A DNA stretch of 64,000 nt from Podospora comata (Eukaryota > Ascomycota > Sordariomycetes > Sordariales > Podosporaceae): positions 3,596,001-3,660,000 of the forward strand of contig CP071499.1 in NCBI GenBank assembly GCA_017354895.1. The letters are read 5' to 3'. Shown here in pieces: positions 46,274 to 56,820 of the stretch. Below the pieces are notes generated by a model, which saw only the letters and a program-made list of their open reading frames with translations, did not search any database and was not told the origin of the DNA. Both the position numbers and the translations under genes were made by a program. How positions within the stretch are numbered: the first letter of the stretch is position 1; the number at the start of each line of letters is the position of its first letter.

Positions 46274-46906
46274 ATGTCACACCCCACCTCTGGCCAGTCC
46301 CCCTCGGGCTCCGTCCCTTCCCAACCCCCCAAATCAGAAGCATACAACGCCGGTGCCAATGCCAACCCCAGCGCCGCCCCAATGCACCTCCGACATCCCA
46401 TGACACGCAACCTCTCCGAGTTCGCGGTAGGCGACACACCCCTCGCAACGGCCTCTCCCACGGCTAACGCCCCTGGGACTGACTACCTCACCTGCCGCCG
46501 CAACCCTTACAACGAGGCTTCTGGCAAACCCACGGCGGGGTCCCTCGGGCGAGGCGTTCACGGCGGAAAGCCCACTAGCGAGCGGGAGAGAAGAGCTACA
46601 CACTACGAGGGCGAGGGTGGGGAGGCGTTGCAGAACGAGAATGAGGATGCTCAGGGCAAGATGGAGACTTGTGGCGAGGGCAAGGTTGCTGATGCGGTGG
46701 AACGCACGAGACGTAGGGATACGAGTGGCGAGCCGCATGGGCGAGTGAGGGGGGAGGTGAGCTTCTTGGGGGAGGACGGCGATTTGGAGAGGATGAAGGC
46801 AAGGCAGGAAGTCGAGCGGACGCAGATCAAGAAGATGAGGGAGAGGGGGGAGGATGTAGATGGTCGGGGCGGGAAGGAGGAGAGGAAGCCGAGTGTGGAA
46901 GTTTAA
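46274..46906 (+). CDS. Hypothetical acidic/basic, largely disordered protein
   Basis: Single-exon 210-residue protein with no recognised domain. It starts MSHPTSGQSPSG and is rich in Ser, Pro, Asn and Gly. A short conserved-looking segment (HLRHPMTRNLSEFAVGDTPL) is followed by a charged C-terminal half (LERMKARQEVERTQIKKMRE) that may form a helix. An ATG in the same frame lies upstream at 45773, but the sequence there looks like leader. Real gene status is likely from composition; function is unknown. Confidence 0.55.
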   Translation: MSHPTSGQSPSGSVPSQPPKSEAYNAGANANPSAAPMHLRHPMTRNLSEFAVGDTPLATASPTANAPGTDYLTCRRNPYNEASGKPTAGSLGRGVHGGKPTSERERRATHYEGEGGEALQNENEDAQGKMETCGEGKVADAVERTRRRDTSGEPHGRVRGEVSFLGEDGDLERMKARQEVERTQIKKMRERGEDVDGRGGKEERKPSVEV

Positions 46907-47339
46907 GGGTCACGCTGACATGCAGTGGAAAAGAGGATGGAGGATTGGAAGGGTGATGTGTATCTTTCAGGGGACGGGCTTAGACTTTTTATCGATCTAT
47001 CAATGCCGGCTGATGCCTTTTATTGTGTGGTGCCCTCTCCCTGCTCATGTTGCAACCTTGCTTACTGTAACCCTTAGCAGTCAGCATGAAGAACGAGACG
47101 CTCCACCAGCGACCAAACCAACATTAGTGACTCCTGGCAGGATCTTGTGTACTCCACAGCACTAATGGGAAAATTATCACCACCACGAGCGCATATATCA
47201 GACTGATGACCTTGGCATTTCTCAAAAGGGGACCTGTTCCCTTGTATTATCCTCTGTGCTATGCTAGATATTCCTGAGCTAGCAGCATCTATGTATGATC
47301 TGGTTATCTAAAACACAAACGCCTATGCCATACAACGTC
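46907..47339. other. Convergent 3' intergenic region
   Basis: 433 bp between convergent stop codons; nothing recognised. Confidence 0.45.
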
Positions 47340-49121
47340 TCAAACCCAAGGGTTCGGAATCGTTGTCTCCAAGACAGTCCCATTCGCGAAGATGGTGCCG
47401 TTACGAAGAATAGTTGTGTGGCCAGGGTGGAGCTCGGGGGAGGGATGATTGATCGACCTGCCATCGGCGAATATGATACCATTCCAAGACTTCTCCCCTC
47501 CCGCCGACTCAAGATCCCTCGCCTTGACCAACGGACTCTTCAGCTTGTTCACGTCACAGTTCTCACTGATGACGTACAAGTTCATCCCGATGCCCAGCCA
47601 GTACATCTCGGCGCTGAGCATGTTCCAACTCGTCTGGTCCCTTTGCTGAACGCCAATGTAGTCCACCATCATGACGTTCGGCCACGACTCGGGGCTCATC
47701 CCGGCCACGCCCGCCCAGTACAAAGCCGGGTTGACCTGCTGTATGGCAAAGCCCTGGAGGCTATATGCCGTCGACGCCACCGCGTTCGGGGTGGCGAGCC
47801 ACTGGGCGATGTGGAACTGGCCAAAGTCCTTGTCCCCGCCGCGCTTGAGTTCCTTCCAGTTGCTGATCTGATCGGGGGCCAGGGCGTTGATGTCTTGTAT
47901 GTTGGACCAGTGATCCCTGACCCCGATCCTGTTTTGGGCGTACAGCCCGTCGCCGACGGCTTCCTTGGGCACGTCCTTGAGGTTCTGCCCGTTAAGCAGG
48001 AAGATGACGCAGCCTTTGCCGTCGTTGCGGTCCATGAAGTAGGAGGCCGGTTGGTTCTGGAAGGGGACCGAGGTGTCGAGGTTGGGGCAGCGGTTGTTGA
48101 CGCTGCGGATCTTGGAGAGGAAGTCGTTCCAGAGCTGGGCGTCCCAGTAGATGGGGCCGCGGTCGGGGGTTTCGTAGCGGCCGATGAGGTAGCGGACGCT
48201 GAGGAAGATGAGCTCGCCCGGGTTTTCGCGGGTGAAGAGGTTGATCTCAGAGATGACTTCGTCGAGGGACTCGCCCGAGTTGCCGATGCAGACCGTGGCT
48301 GTTTCGTCGCTGACGTGGAGGGTGTGGAAGCCGAGGTTGCGGGCTGGGTTGTTGTCGTCGTGGACGGAGCCGACGCGCAGGTCGAACCAGCGGGCGCCGG
48401 CGCGGAGCTGGTCGTAGATGTTGATGCCTTGGTTTTGGGTGTTGAACGAGTTCCCGATGCTCCTGATCTTGTTGGTAATCTTGGACATTCCCGAGTCGTG
48501 GGTGCCTGGGAGGAAGAGATGGCGGACGGGCCTGTCTTTGATGGTGTTGTATATCCAACGCATCCACCCGCTTCTGTCGTGGCGAAGGGAGGCATAAAAG
48601 CCGTATTTGGAACTGCCGGTTATAACCAGAGTGACCGAGGACTCGCCGCCGGGGAACTGGTAGATGCGTTGGCCTAGGTTCATCCCGGAGAGATCGAGCG
48701 TGACGGACCGCTGATCTACCAAGGGCCCAGTCCCCTTGACGCGCAGAGCAAACTTCTTGTCGGTTCCGTCGATACGGTAGTAAGCCTCGCCAGCATCGTC
48801 TTGAGTAGCAATTCTATTGCGATACTTAATCGTGTTCTGTCTGCTTTTGCCCTGGGGAACGTCGCCAAAGTCGAAGGTGCTCATCTGATACGAGTGGGTG
48901 TTTTCAAGAATGAACCGGTGGGGAGTCAGGTTCACGACCGAGATGTATAACTTTGGCGAGAGCTGGCTGGCCGGGCTCATGAAGACACTGGCGGGCTGGT
49001 AATTCCCGGCTGGTGTCTGCTCGGTGCTGAAGGTGCGGTCTTGGGGCTTGCAGGCATCTTGAGCATTTACCAGCAAGCCGGCGAAGCTGGCCACGAAAGT
49101 CAGCGACTGGAGGATTCTCAT
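47340..49121 (-). CDS. Secreted PLC-like phosphodiesterase (PI-PLC X superfamily)
   Basis: Single-exon 593-residue predicted extracellular phosphodiesterase. A signal peptide (about residues 1-20, ending VNAQ) leads to a beta-rich N-terminal domain of about 170 residues, then a TIM-barrel catalytic part: RHLFLPGTHDSGM (first catalytic His near 206), QLRAGARWFDLRVG, then FHTLHV (second His), GELIFLSVRY and NVMMVDYIGV. These match the PLC-like phosphodiesterase fold, where phosphoinositides or GPI are common substrates. No C-terminal anchor is seen; N-glycosylation sites (NGT) lie near the end. Whether it cleaves phosphatidylinositol is not shown. Confidence 0.85.
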   Translation of the reverse strand: MRILQSLTFVASFAGLLVNAQDACKPQDRTFSTEQTPAGNYQPASVFMSPASQLSPKLYISVVNLTPHRFILENTHSYQMSTFDFGDVPQGKSRQNTIKYRNRIATQDDAGEAYYRIDGTDKKFALRVKGTGPLVDQRSVTLDLSGMNLGQRIYQFPGGESSVTLVITGSSKYGFYASLRHDRSGWMRWIYNTIKDRPVRHLFLPGTHDSGMSKITNKIRSIGNSFNTQNQGINIYDQLRAGARWFDLRVGSVHDDNNPARNLGFHTLHVSDETATVCIGNSGESLDEVISEINLFTRENPGELIFLSVRYLIGRYETPDRGPIYWDAQLWNDFLSKIRSVNNRCPNLDTSVPFQNQPASYFMDRNDGKGCVIFLLNGQNLKDVPKEAVGDGLYAQNRIGVRDHWSNIQDINALAPDQISNWKELKRGGDKDFGQFHIAQWLATPNAVASTAYSLQGFAIQQVNPALYWAGVAGMSPESWPNVMMVDYIGVQQRDQTSWNMLSAEMYWLGIGMNLYVISENCDVNKLKSPLVKARDLESAGGEKSWNGIIFADGRSINHPSPELHPGHTTILRNGTIFANGTVLETTIPNPWV

Positions 49122-49289
49122 GGCCGTGGTGAGGTGAAACTGGCTGGCTGGAGGTGTTCAAAAGGAGCGACTGAGAGAGAACAAAAAATATAAAGAGATG
49201 GATAGCACTGCCAGATCATGGCCATGAGGGACAAAATACCTGCTGGGAGCAAGTGGATTGAGACGGGATGGGATGAAGTGAATTCCAAG

Positions 49290-49296
49290 TTTTATA
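49290..49296 (-). promoter_or_regulatory. TATA-like box upstream of the PLC-like gene
   Basis: TATAAAA on the minus strand, 169 bp before the start codon. Confidence 0.4.
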
Positions 49297-49782
49297 TCAG
49301 CTCCCCCCTTCGCTCACAGTGAATCAGACCCAGCTATTGCTGAGAAAAGGGGGATGGATGACCCCTGGAGCATTCACGGAGGTTGGCCATTGTCTTGAAT
49401 TTCCACCCAGATGTCCAATTCGGTGGTCGACCACCTCATGTGGCCGACTTTTTCCACAACTCCAATGGAACGTATCGCCTCAATCCCGTCCCCTGAACAA
49501 TTTCTTCTCGGTTCTTGGATGACTTTTATGGAAGGAGTTCTGCTTGGTGCCAGCAGCAGATCGTGGGGAGGTCTCAGTGTCCAATCACCTGCCATGTCGT
49601 CTCCAAGTCCTGTGACGCTAACACCCGACAGGTTCCTGGAGTTGCTGGAAGGCGCCAAAGTGGCACAGATGCCGGCCGAATCAGAGGCCTCGGAAGGAGC
49701 TGTCAAGCGGAAGGTGCAACGTGCCATTGGGTACTTTTGGCCGAGTGAAATAAAGTGAAATCCTACACCGACTTCCACAAGA

Positions 49783-49838
49783 TCCTACCCACTGATACCT
49801 ACCCACTGATTCCTACCCACTGATTCCTACCCACTGAC
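49783..49838 (+). repeat. 14 bp tandem repeat, four units
   Basis: Four adjacent copies of the unit TCCTACCCACTGAT, differing only at the first base of unit 2 and the last base of unit 4. Confidence 0.95.
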
Positions 49839-50336
49839 TACAACTCCTATCCCAGACACTTCACATGCTTTGTGATATAGATTGAATGTCTGCCTAGTCT
49901 CTGTCTTTTGAACCTTTCCAACTGCACAGTTTGATAAAGCATAAATTTCCCCTCGAATTTGAGGTGGATAGTTGTTTTCTCGTGAACCAGAACGGGGAAA
50001 TGGAATTGTGCACTGCTGCAAGCAGCGCCAGCCACCATGCATGTTCGGAAACCTCCGTGCCAATTATACGACAGGTGAAGTCTTCAGCACAATGGTGCTG
50101 AAGCCCTGTCACCAGGCACTTTCTCAGTTGTTGTTGTCTCTGGCTCATCGAAAAGAAAAGAATATGACAGACAGCTCCCTTTTCAAAATCCCGTTTTGAG
50201 GGCACTTTGATTTTCGAATACATCACAACTTATGCACCATATGGTTTTCCGTTGACAATGGCAACATATCAAATCCCCGGAAACCAACAGGACCCCGCAG
50301 GAGACTGGGAAGCTCTGATCGTCTGCCCAAGTCTAC

Positions 50337-51719
50337 ATGATGACAAGCTGCCAAAATCTTCCCTTGGGTACTCGCATGCGACTCGCCGCAGTCCCTCAAG
50401 AAAGTCCAACAAAATCAACGGTACACGACGAAGGCGTATATCGCGATTGTTTTGATGAGGCTTGTTCAGGCCAACTTGACGACAATACTTCAAATCAGCA
50501 TGGGTTGACACCGCATACAGGGGCCTGTTACCCGCTCACCTTCGACAATATGGAACGTTGGACAAATGCTTCGGGGGCTGTGTCATGCTCGATCCAGGTT
50601 TGGATGGAACAGATGAACTCTCTTCCATCCCTAGTATTGAAGCCAACCCCAGCAACGGCTACATCGCAAGAGCCAGAGCTCGACATTGCAAACATCCCAG
50701 ATCTCTTCAGAAGTTTAGCGCCAATTGGGTCATCAGCTTTGCGAAAGCCTGCTTTCATCTACCCAATGATGTCAGATCTAGAAGTTGAGGATCTTGGAGG
50801 TGATGCAGTTGAGTCCAAGGATGTTGAGATGCCACCACCAGCGACAGCTCAGGCCAGCTCGAAAAATCTGAGACCTTCAGAACCAGCCACTACAATAGAA
50901 AATTCGTTTCGCAAAGATGGGTCTGGCTGGGACAATCCGCTCACAGATTCAGGCTATGCCTCCGCAGTTCATCAAGGGAGCCAATCGTCTCTTCATATCA
51001 ACAGCTCAGCATCTGGAAATTCTAGAGTCAATCATCCAGCAAGCTCACCGACACGCTCTTTATCATCGATCAGTGTTAGGCATGTGTCTAACCTGAAAGC
51101 GAAAATGCTTGACTTGCAACATGGCCCTGTCGATTCTTGGGTTGACACTTCAAAGCTTGCAGTGTTTATACCGTCTATGACTGGGTAAGTGTATTTTCTA
51201 AGCCCTCGCGTTTTCAATGCTAACATCAGCCACTCCAGCAAACCGAAAAACTTTTTCATCGTAGACTACAAGAGGGACAGTGGACGAAAATGCCTGAGCC
51301 GGCTATTCGAGTGGATTATCTCATACGTTCACATCAGTGAGACGAAATGCTGGATCACGGAGTATCCGAGCCCACGGCTGTCGTCAATCATGGAACTGTC
51401 ACACTTCTTTCGGGTACCGAAACAGTCACCAACTCAAGGCCATCTTGCAGATTTTACCGCCAAATGGACCACATGGGGATCGCATACTACCTGTCCAGTC
51501 CATCTCAGTTTCGAAGCATCGTCAATACTGAAAGGTCTTCCATGCTTGTCCCAAATTGCTGAGCACCCGAGTCTCAGGCAACACCACTCGTACGCCCTCG
51601 GCCCCAGGATGAGAATCCTTGGCGGATCCTCGAAAGGCATAAACTCCCGAAAGGGCCCATATGGATTGACCAATACTCTGGGCAGTTCTTTCTCCAGAAA
51701 TCCCTTGTGTTTCGAATAA
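50337..51719 (+). CDS. Hypothetical protein or 5' part of a decayed C2H2 gene
   Basis: ATG 50337 opens a 282-codon frame, Ser/Pro-rich, including DSGYASAVHQGSQSS and a region VDSWVDTSKLAVFIPSM. A 54 bp intron (51185-51238, GTAAGT donor, GCTAAC branch, CTCCAG acceptor) joins it in phase to a 160-codon frame ending at 51719, which would give 442 residues. I am unsure of the second exon: another frame over the same bases reads more like protein (WRILERHKLPKGPIWIDQYS), interrupted by TGA at 51338 and 51560. Disordered N-termini with a DSGY motif occur in fungal proteins carrying the C2H2 module found just downstream, so both parts may once have been one gene. Confidence 0.4.
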
Positions 51720-51722
51720 TCA

Positions 51723-53233
51723 TGAAGAGATCTTCTCTTGGCTTCAGACATTGCCTAGCTGTCTGGCGGTGGAGTTCAAATTAGATCCTTCTTTTCCAAA
51801 CACCTCAGATCTGAGCGCGGCGCACTTCCTGATTGATCCACGAAGCAACTCAGAAATCTCTTCATATTCATCAGAGATGACGATTGATTCTTACATGCTA
51901 TCAATCTCAGATACACCAAGCAGTGAGGCTCAAAACCTTTCCTGCCACATGCACTCTGGCAGATACCAATAGCTCACTGGGTGCCTTGCTACTCTGCTCT
52001 GCAAGGTGTTCATGGATCAACTATCTCGGAATATCTCAGTGTCTTCCCGGCCCAATGCTACCGGAAAGCAGCCTCGGAACGGCTGTGATTCTGGACACCC
52101 ACAAGACGGAGGAGATTCCACCCAAGTAGCAAATGGGGAAGCACCCAATGGGTCTTCAGTGTCTCGAGAAAGCGCGATATTTAGTTCCGAGGCTCCTGCT
52201 TCACAGCCGCTTAAAAGAACCCGTGAAAGCGACAGCAACGAAGACGACACCCCTGACGGCAGACGACCCCGGCGAACTAAGGTCCAACTAGGGGAGCTAC
52301 TCAACTCGCCGAAGTTGCTCGCCTGTCCAATTTGGAAGCTTGATTGTCAGAAGCACCGAAAATGCTTCAAGAGTGAACTACATACGGTTAGCCGAGTTGA
52401 ACAGCATCTTTCTCGAAGACATAGGCCGACGTTCTACTGTGATCGTTGCATGGTAATCTTTCCCGACAAGACCAGCCACAACCGCCATCTGACGCAGCTA
52501 TGTATCCTGGATCCGAATGCCTCCATGGACGGAATTAGCCATCTCCAACAGTGGGAGCTGTCGAGGCGATCAAACCGAAGTCTCAGTGAACAGGAACAAT
52601 GGTTCGCAATTTGGGACATTCTATTCCCCAATCAGACCAGGCTCATGTCAGCCTATATGGACCATCGCTTGTCCGAAGCAATCTGCCAGTTTCGTGAGTT
52701 TACGCAGCGTCAAGGCCGCGACAAGGGAGCTTCAGAAAAGTGGTGTTCTACGCGATATCTCAACTTCTGACAGCAAGAACCATCAAAGCTCAAACGACAC
52801 AGCAAGCGCAGTTACTGAAGCAGTCGTTCAGGGTGCCTTGGGTCGTGCTCTCGACCTGATATTCGAAGACTGGCTGGCGGACGCACCGGTTGAGGCGTTG
52901 CAGAGGTTGGAACTGTCATCAACAGAGCCCAACGGATTAGAGGTCCCAAACCTCGTAGCTTCCTCCAGCTCCGTGGCTGATAGTGGTGTGACACTGATGA
53001 ACAACCACACAAAACTGACCCAACCCGAACAACCGGCACGCAGCCCCCATGTTGTGCCCTTGCAAGATGACGCCCCGGTCTTCCTTGATGTCAAAGGTCT
53101 TTTGTCGGAAGGCGCTCTTGTTGTTGCAAGCAATGCTAGTCTAAACCAAGGGTTTCCAGAGCTGACAATGATCAATCACTCAACCCCTAGACAACACAAG
53201 GGCATGGGAGAAAGACACAAGCGTTACGCTTGA
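51723..53233 (+). pseudogene. Fungal C2H2-type protein, frame-disrupted
   Basis: One frame from about 51723 (EEIFSWLQTLPSCLAVEFKL) runs to a TAG at 51970-51972 and continues in the same frame through an ATG at 52012 to 52770. It holds the fungal C2H2-like block: LLACPIWKLDCQKHRKCF, then VSRVEQHLSRRHRPTFYCDR and FPDKTSHNRHL, then the typical SEQEQWFAIWDILFP. This block occurs in a large family of fungal proteins of unknown role. After 52693 the protein-like sequence moves to another frame (EAVVQGALGRALDLIFEDWL) ending at 53233. A 109 bp intron (52694-52802, GTGAGT donor, ACACAG acceptor) could bridge it. Without it this is a frameshift. A functional shorter gene from 52012 is possible. Confidence 0.5.
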
Positions 53234-53922
53234 CATTGATCGCCATTTACTTGACATCGGCGTACCCATAGTGGGCGAACTCGCTTTGGGTACGCATGTT
53301 AACAGAAGCCCGGACTGGAAGGGTTCGACTGGGTCATGGGAACATACAGACATGCTGAACACCGTCCCATGCGATGAGGCAGGGTGGGACTATTTTTTGA
53401 TATACAAGCCTTCAGTAACCAACAGTTGTTTTGAACCTATCTAGAAATTGAACAATTGTTTTGTTATCAGATATGGGAATTCCAACGAACGCTCATTAGC
53501 GACCACAATGAGAATTTCGAGATGCCGCCTTGCTCCTTCGAAACAGGACTTTGATAATGACTGGTTATTCGTGAGGTTGAGAATGCTCCGGCGATTATCA
53601 GCGCAAACTCCGCGTTCAAGTTGAAACCGTAATCTATCATCATAATCCAAATTTCCATCTCGAACGATGGATTTCGTGGTGGTTGGATGTCGGTGGTCTG
53701 ACCCCTTACGACCAAGTGGCGTCATCAGACCACTGGGTGCCAACACACAACGCACCTCGCCCAGCAACAGCGAATTTCAACATGATGATGCAAGCAGTAT
53801 AAAAGTCGGACCCAGGGTCTCCATTTATTTTATTTTGGGCCAAAAGTCCATCGAGCTATCAGAAAACACCCATTCTTCAACCCAACGCAGGAAAAAAAAA
53901 CGCAACCCGCGATCAAGTGCCA
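53234..53922. other. Intergenic region with TATA-like box
   Basis: 689 bp with no supported ORF. TATAAAA at 53798-53804, about 119 bp before the next ATG, is a likely core promoter element. Confidence 0.45.
53798..53804 (+). promoter_or_regulatory. TATA-like box of the GTPase-like gene
   Basis: TATAAAA followed by a purine-rich stretch, 119 bp upstream of ATG 53923. Confidence 0.45.
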
Positions 53923-55725
53923 ATGACCACCGAACTGCAAGTTGATGCCGAGGTGACACTCTCACCTCCATCCACCTTCCTATCACCATGCTCAAAGTTC
54001 CGCATCCTGGTGCTGGGTAATCCAGAAGCTACCAAACAGGAGCTGTTTTCCAAGGTTTTTGGAGTCGAGCTTGAAAAGGTGTGTCGACCCCTGCTTACCC
54101 CTTCTCACCTCTTTCGATCGAAGCGCTTGGCAAAACTGACCATGTATACGAGCACGCAGAGACTAGTCTCAGACACATTTGATCCCAAACACAACATCGA
54201 GTCCGAGTTGGATCTCCAAGGCCAGAACGACCGTCTGGCTGTTCACGCCTCGCCAAATTTTCTGAACGGCGATCAGAAGAATTACAACCGAGTGCTTGAG
54301 TTCTTGTCCAGGAGATCGGCCTCCGCCGACTACACCGAGCATATACACATGATTTGGTACTGTGTATCAACCAGCGAGGAAGATCGAGGCATCTCGGATC
54401 TGGAGAAGCACTTTTTCACACAAGACATCACCTCGGTCCACGTCCCAGTCGTGTTGGTGTACACCAAATACGATGAGTTTGTGAGCCGGATCATGTTGGA
54501 GTGGATGAAAGGGGCTGGATCTACCGAACGCGGTGTTTCCAAGGTTGCGGTTGGCCATATTCTCAAAGACATATCTTCCAAGAGGTTTGAAGAGGATATT
54601 GGCTGCCATTGGAACATGATACTCCCGTTCTCTATTCCGAGAGTCTGTGTGTCTTCTGGTGACGAGGATGATGATATTCGCAGCTTTCAACAGCTGGCAA
54701 ACAGTACATTAGCCAGCTTGAAGGGAGAGGCGGACGTCAAGCTTGCTTTTGCCACGGCACAGAGAAGTTCCCCCGTCATCTCAACCCAATGTAGGTTTCT
54801 TACTTCAGTATTTCTCAGCATCCACGCTGACGCTCTCTCAGTCTGCGCCGAAGCAGCCACAGACTACTACGAGGTCGACACTGGCCACGCCCGCAAGATC
54901 CACGGCGTCGACATGCGCGACATCCTCCCCAACTTCTTCGCCAAAGCCGCCCAGATCTTCAACCTCCGTGACCCCTCCTCGGTCCTCACCGACCCCTTAC
55001 TCCTCAACCGCGTCCTCGACTCAACCTTTGGCACCCACCAAAAGCCCCTCCTGGCCGAGTCCCTCCGAAGAAGCGGGACCGAATCCGGCAGCATCCTGCT
55101 CTCGCTCTCCCCTCACGAACGCGCAGTGTTGCTGACCCAAGCCCTCGCCGGTATCGTTCTTTTCCTACACATGCTCGCCGACAGCCAATGGCCCCACGCC
55201 GGGACGTTACCTACATCAGCCCCCTTATCACCAGGGTACACCTTTTCCACGCCCACAACCCCCCACTTCCCATCCCACTCCGGCTCCGTCAACACAGACC
55301 TCAGCCAGCGGCAAATCTCGCGCGAGCTGGAGGACCTCCGGCTCGGGATGGGAAAGTCCATCCTACTCGACAAGATCGAGTCCTCGTCCATCTTCACCGA
55401 GTGTCAGCTGAAGCAGGACATCTCCGAGCTGATCCTCAAGGCGGTCACGCTGGCGGAAAAGTTAGAGATCACCGGCGCGGGGGAGAATAACTACCGGTTT
55501 GCGTACCATCAGCATCATGACGCCATGTTCTTGGAGGGGGGCTACGGGGGTAATGAGGATGGGGTGGGGAAGGGGACGGCGATGGGGGATAGCTTGAGCG
55601 CGGCCGACATGATTAGGGATATGTCCATGACGTTTGTGAATGATAACAATGAGCTCAGGGAGGGGACGGCGGGGGAGGGGAAGGTGAAGCTGGCGTGTGG
55701 GTTGACGATTTTGCCTTTGAACTGA
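53923..55725 (+). CDS. GTPase-like (MMR_HSR1-related) protein with degenerate P-loop
   Basis: Spliced protein of 556 residues. Residues about 25-260 resemble a G domain: strand and loop FRILVLGNPEATKQELFSKV, a switch-like DPKHNIESEL, HIHMIWYCVST and the guanine-specificity motif VYTKYD. The P-loop GNPEATKQ lacks the second Gly and Ser/Thr of GxxxxGK[ST], and the G3 DxxG is VHASPNF. GTP hydrolysis is therefore doubtful. The C-terminal half is mostly helical (ERAVLLTQALAGIVLFLHML), with a Ser/Pro linker and a Gly-rich acidic end. Two introns are inferred, both multiples of three: 54079-54159 (81 bp, GTGTGT donor, CTGAC branch, CGCAG acceptor) and 54791-54841 (51 bp, GTAGGT donor, TCTCAG acceptor). 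The upstream GTG in frame was not used as start. Confidence 0.75.
   Translation: MTTELQVDAEVTLSPPSTFLSPCSKFRILVLGNPEATKQELFSKVFGVELEKVCRPLLTPSHLFRSKRLAKLTMYTSTQRLVSDTFDPKHNIESELDLQGQNDRLAVHASPNFLNGDQKNYNRVLEFLSRRSASADYTEHIHMIWYCVSTSEEDRGISDLEKHFFTQDITSVHVPVVLVYTKYDEFVSRIMLEWMKGAGSTERGVSKVAVGHILKDISSKRFEEDIGCHWNMILPFSIPRVCVSSGDEDDDIRSFQQLANSTLASLKGEADVKLAFATAQRSSPVISTQCRFLTSVFLSIHADALSVCAEAATDYYEVDTGHARKIHGVDMRDILPNFFAKAAQIFNLRDPSSVLTDPLLLNRVLDSTFGTHQKPLLAESLRRSGTESGSILLSLSPHERAVLLTQALAGIVLFLHMLADSQWPHAGTLPTSAPLSPGYTFSTPTTPHFPSHSGSVNTDLSQRQISRELEDLRLGMGKSILLDKIESSSIFTECQLKQDISELILKAVTLAEKLEITGAGENNYRFAYHQHHDAMFLEGGYGGNEDGVGKGTAMGDSLSAADMIRDMSMTFVNDNNELREGTAGEGKVKLACGLTILPLN
54079..54159 (+). 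other. Intron 1 of the GTPase-like gene
   Basis: 81 bp, in-frame and stop-free. GTGTGT donor and ACGCAG acceptor. It removes a non-conserved-looking insert between the P-loop region and DPKHNIE. Confidence 0.7.
54791..54841 (+). other. Intron 2 of the GTPase-like gene
   Basis: 51 bp, in-frame and stop-free. GTAGGT donor, GCTGAC branch and TCTCAG acceptor. Confidence 0.75.
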
Positions 55726-56087
55726 TTTTGTGAAGAAGGGGTTCTTTAATTGGGGGTGTGGGTTTGGGCTTTGGGATGGTATTACATCGCAATGGCGTTT
55801 CTTTTGTGGGGTTTGGATAGGGTTTAACGGTACATACATCGCTGAGACTAGTTTCGTTTCATACATTCAAAGGAGTTTTTTGATTCAAACTGGTGTCAAG
55901 AGAAAAGGTACCTTGGTCCATCACTGAGCTCGCAGTGAAGCTCACTGTCATTCATCTCATGAGAATATATACACTGATCTGAGCATCCTCCATATACACT
56001 GCACTTTTCGCGCTTCCCTTCCACCACTCCTGCCATCATCATCTCACATCCCTGGGGTATCCCATCCATTCAGTCTTCCCTCTGCAT
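55726..56087. other. Convergent 3' intergenic region
   Basis: 362 bp between convergent stop codons. Nothing recognised. Confidence 0.45.
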
Positions 56088-56820
56088 TTAGCAAGTGTTG
56101 ATCATGCTGGTAAGAGCGCTCTTCTCAGCACTGGTGATGCTCAGACCATAAGAGTACTTGACGGCGACCCAGCTCTTGGCGTAGGTGCAGTAGAAGCTGG
56201 TGAGGGGGGGCTTCCACGAGTCGGGGCTCTTGTCGCTCTTTGCCTGGTTGACGTTGTCGGTGACGGCCCACAGCTGGGGGGTGTTGAGGTCGTTGGCGAA
56301 TTGGGTCCGCTTGGCGGCGGTCCACTGGTAGGCGCCCGAGATCCAGGCGTTCTTGAGGGGGACCATGTGGTCAATGTCGACGTCGGAGGCGGCAGTCCAG
56401 GTCGCGCCGTCAAAGGGAGAGTACCATGTTCCCGAGGTGGAGGCGCAAGCCGAGTTGGTGACGACGTTTGTGCCGTCACGCTTGAGGACGGTCTCGCTGT
56501 GGAAGGGTCAGTATACCTTGATCAAACATGAAGGGTCGACCCGCGTTGAGATGGTGCCTACCGAGTGTTGCAAGCGCCTGAAACGGTGTTCCAGTGAGGG
56601 AAGAGGTCACGGTTGTAACCGCCGTTGTCATAGTTGGCCTTGACAGTCAAGGCGTTGAGCTGGGTCTGGGCAGTAGACTTGGAGGGGATTCCAGGCTGTT
56701 GTTCTTGTTAGTTGTCTTCTCTTCTCATGGCAGAGACCATCAACATACAGGAGCAGGGGCGGGCATGGGGATGGCAGACGCCACCACCGCGAGGACCGAA
56801 GCGAGGAAGAAGGACTTCAT
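56088..56820 (-). CDS. Secreted HNH-family (DUF1524-like) nuclease
   Basis: Predicted extracellular nuclease of 204 residues. A signal peptide (about 1-17, MKSFFLASVLAVVASAI) is followed by a short Pro/Ala stretch. The catalytic core has DVDIDHMVPLKNAWISGA, where Asp-His (His112) begins the beta-beta-metal motif. Further on are QLWAVTDNVNQAKSDKSPD (the Asn/Lys end of the motif), and cysteines that can pair (CNTR, SAC, YCTY, NTC end). Introns are 56696-56748 (53 bp) and 56497-56561 (65 bp); the exons total 205 codons. Secreted fungal members degrade external nucleic acid, perhaps for phosphate or nitrogen; the role here is inferred. Confidence 0.88.

Larger units (their letters stand above)
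49122..50336. other. Intergenic region with a minisatellite
   Basis: About 1.2 kb. Small ORFs on both strands have no recognisable features. It contains a short 14 bp tandem repeat. Confidence 0.4.

Noticed and set aside
47295-48677. 460-codon plus-strand ORF opposite the PLC-like gene
   Set aside because: Val/Ala/Asp-rich antisense shadow of a GC3-rich gene; the minus-strand protein has clear catalytic motifs.
49411-49758. 115-codon plus ORF in the PLC upstream region
   Set aside because: ORF overlaps shadows on the other strand and shows no domain or signal; not supportable.
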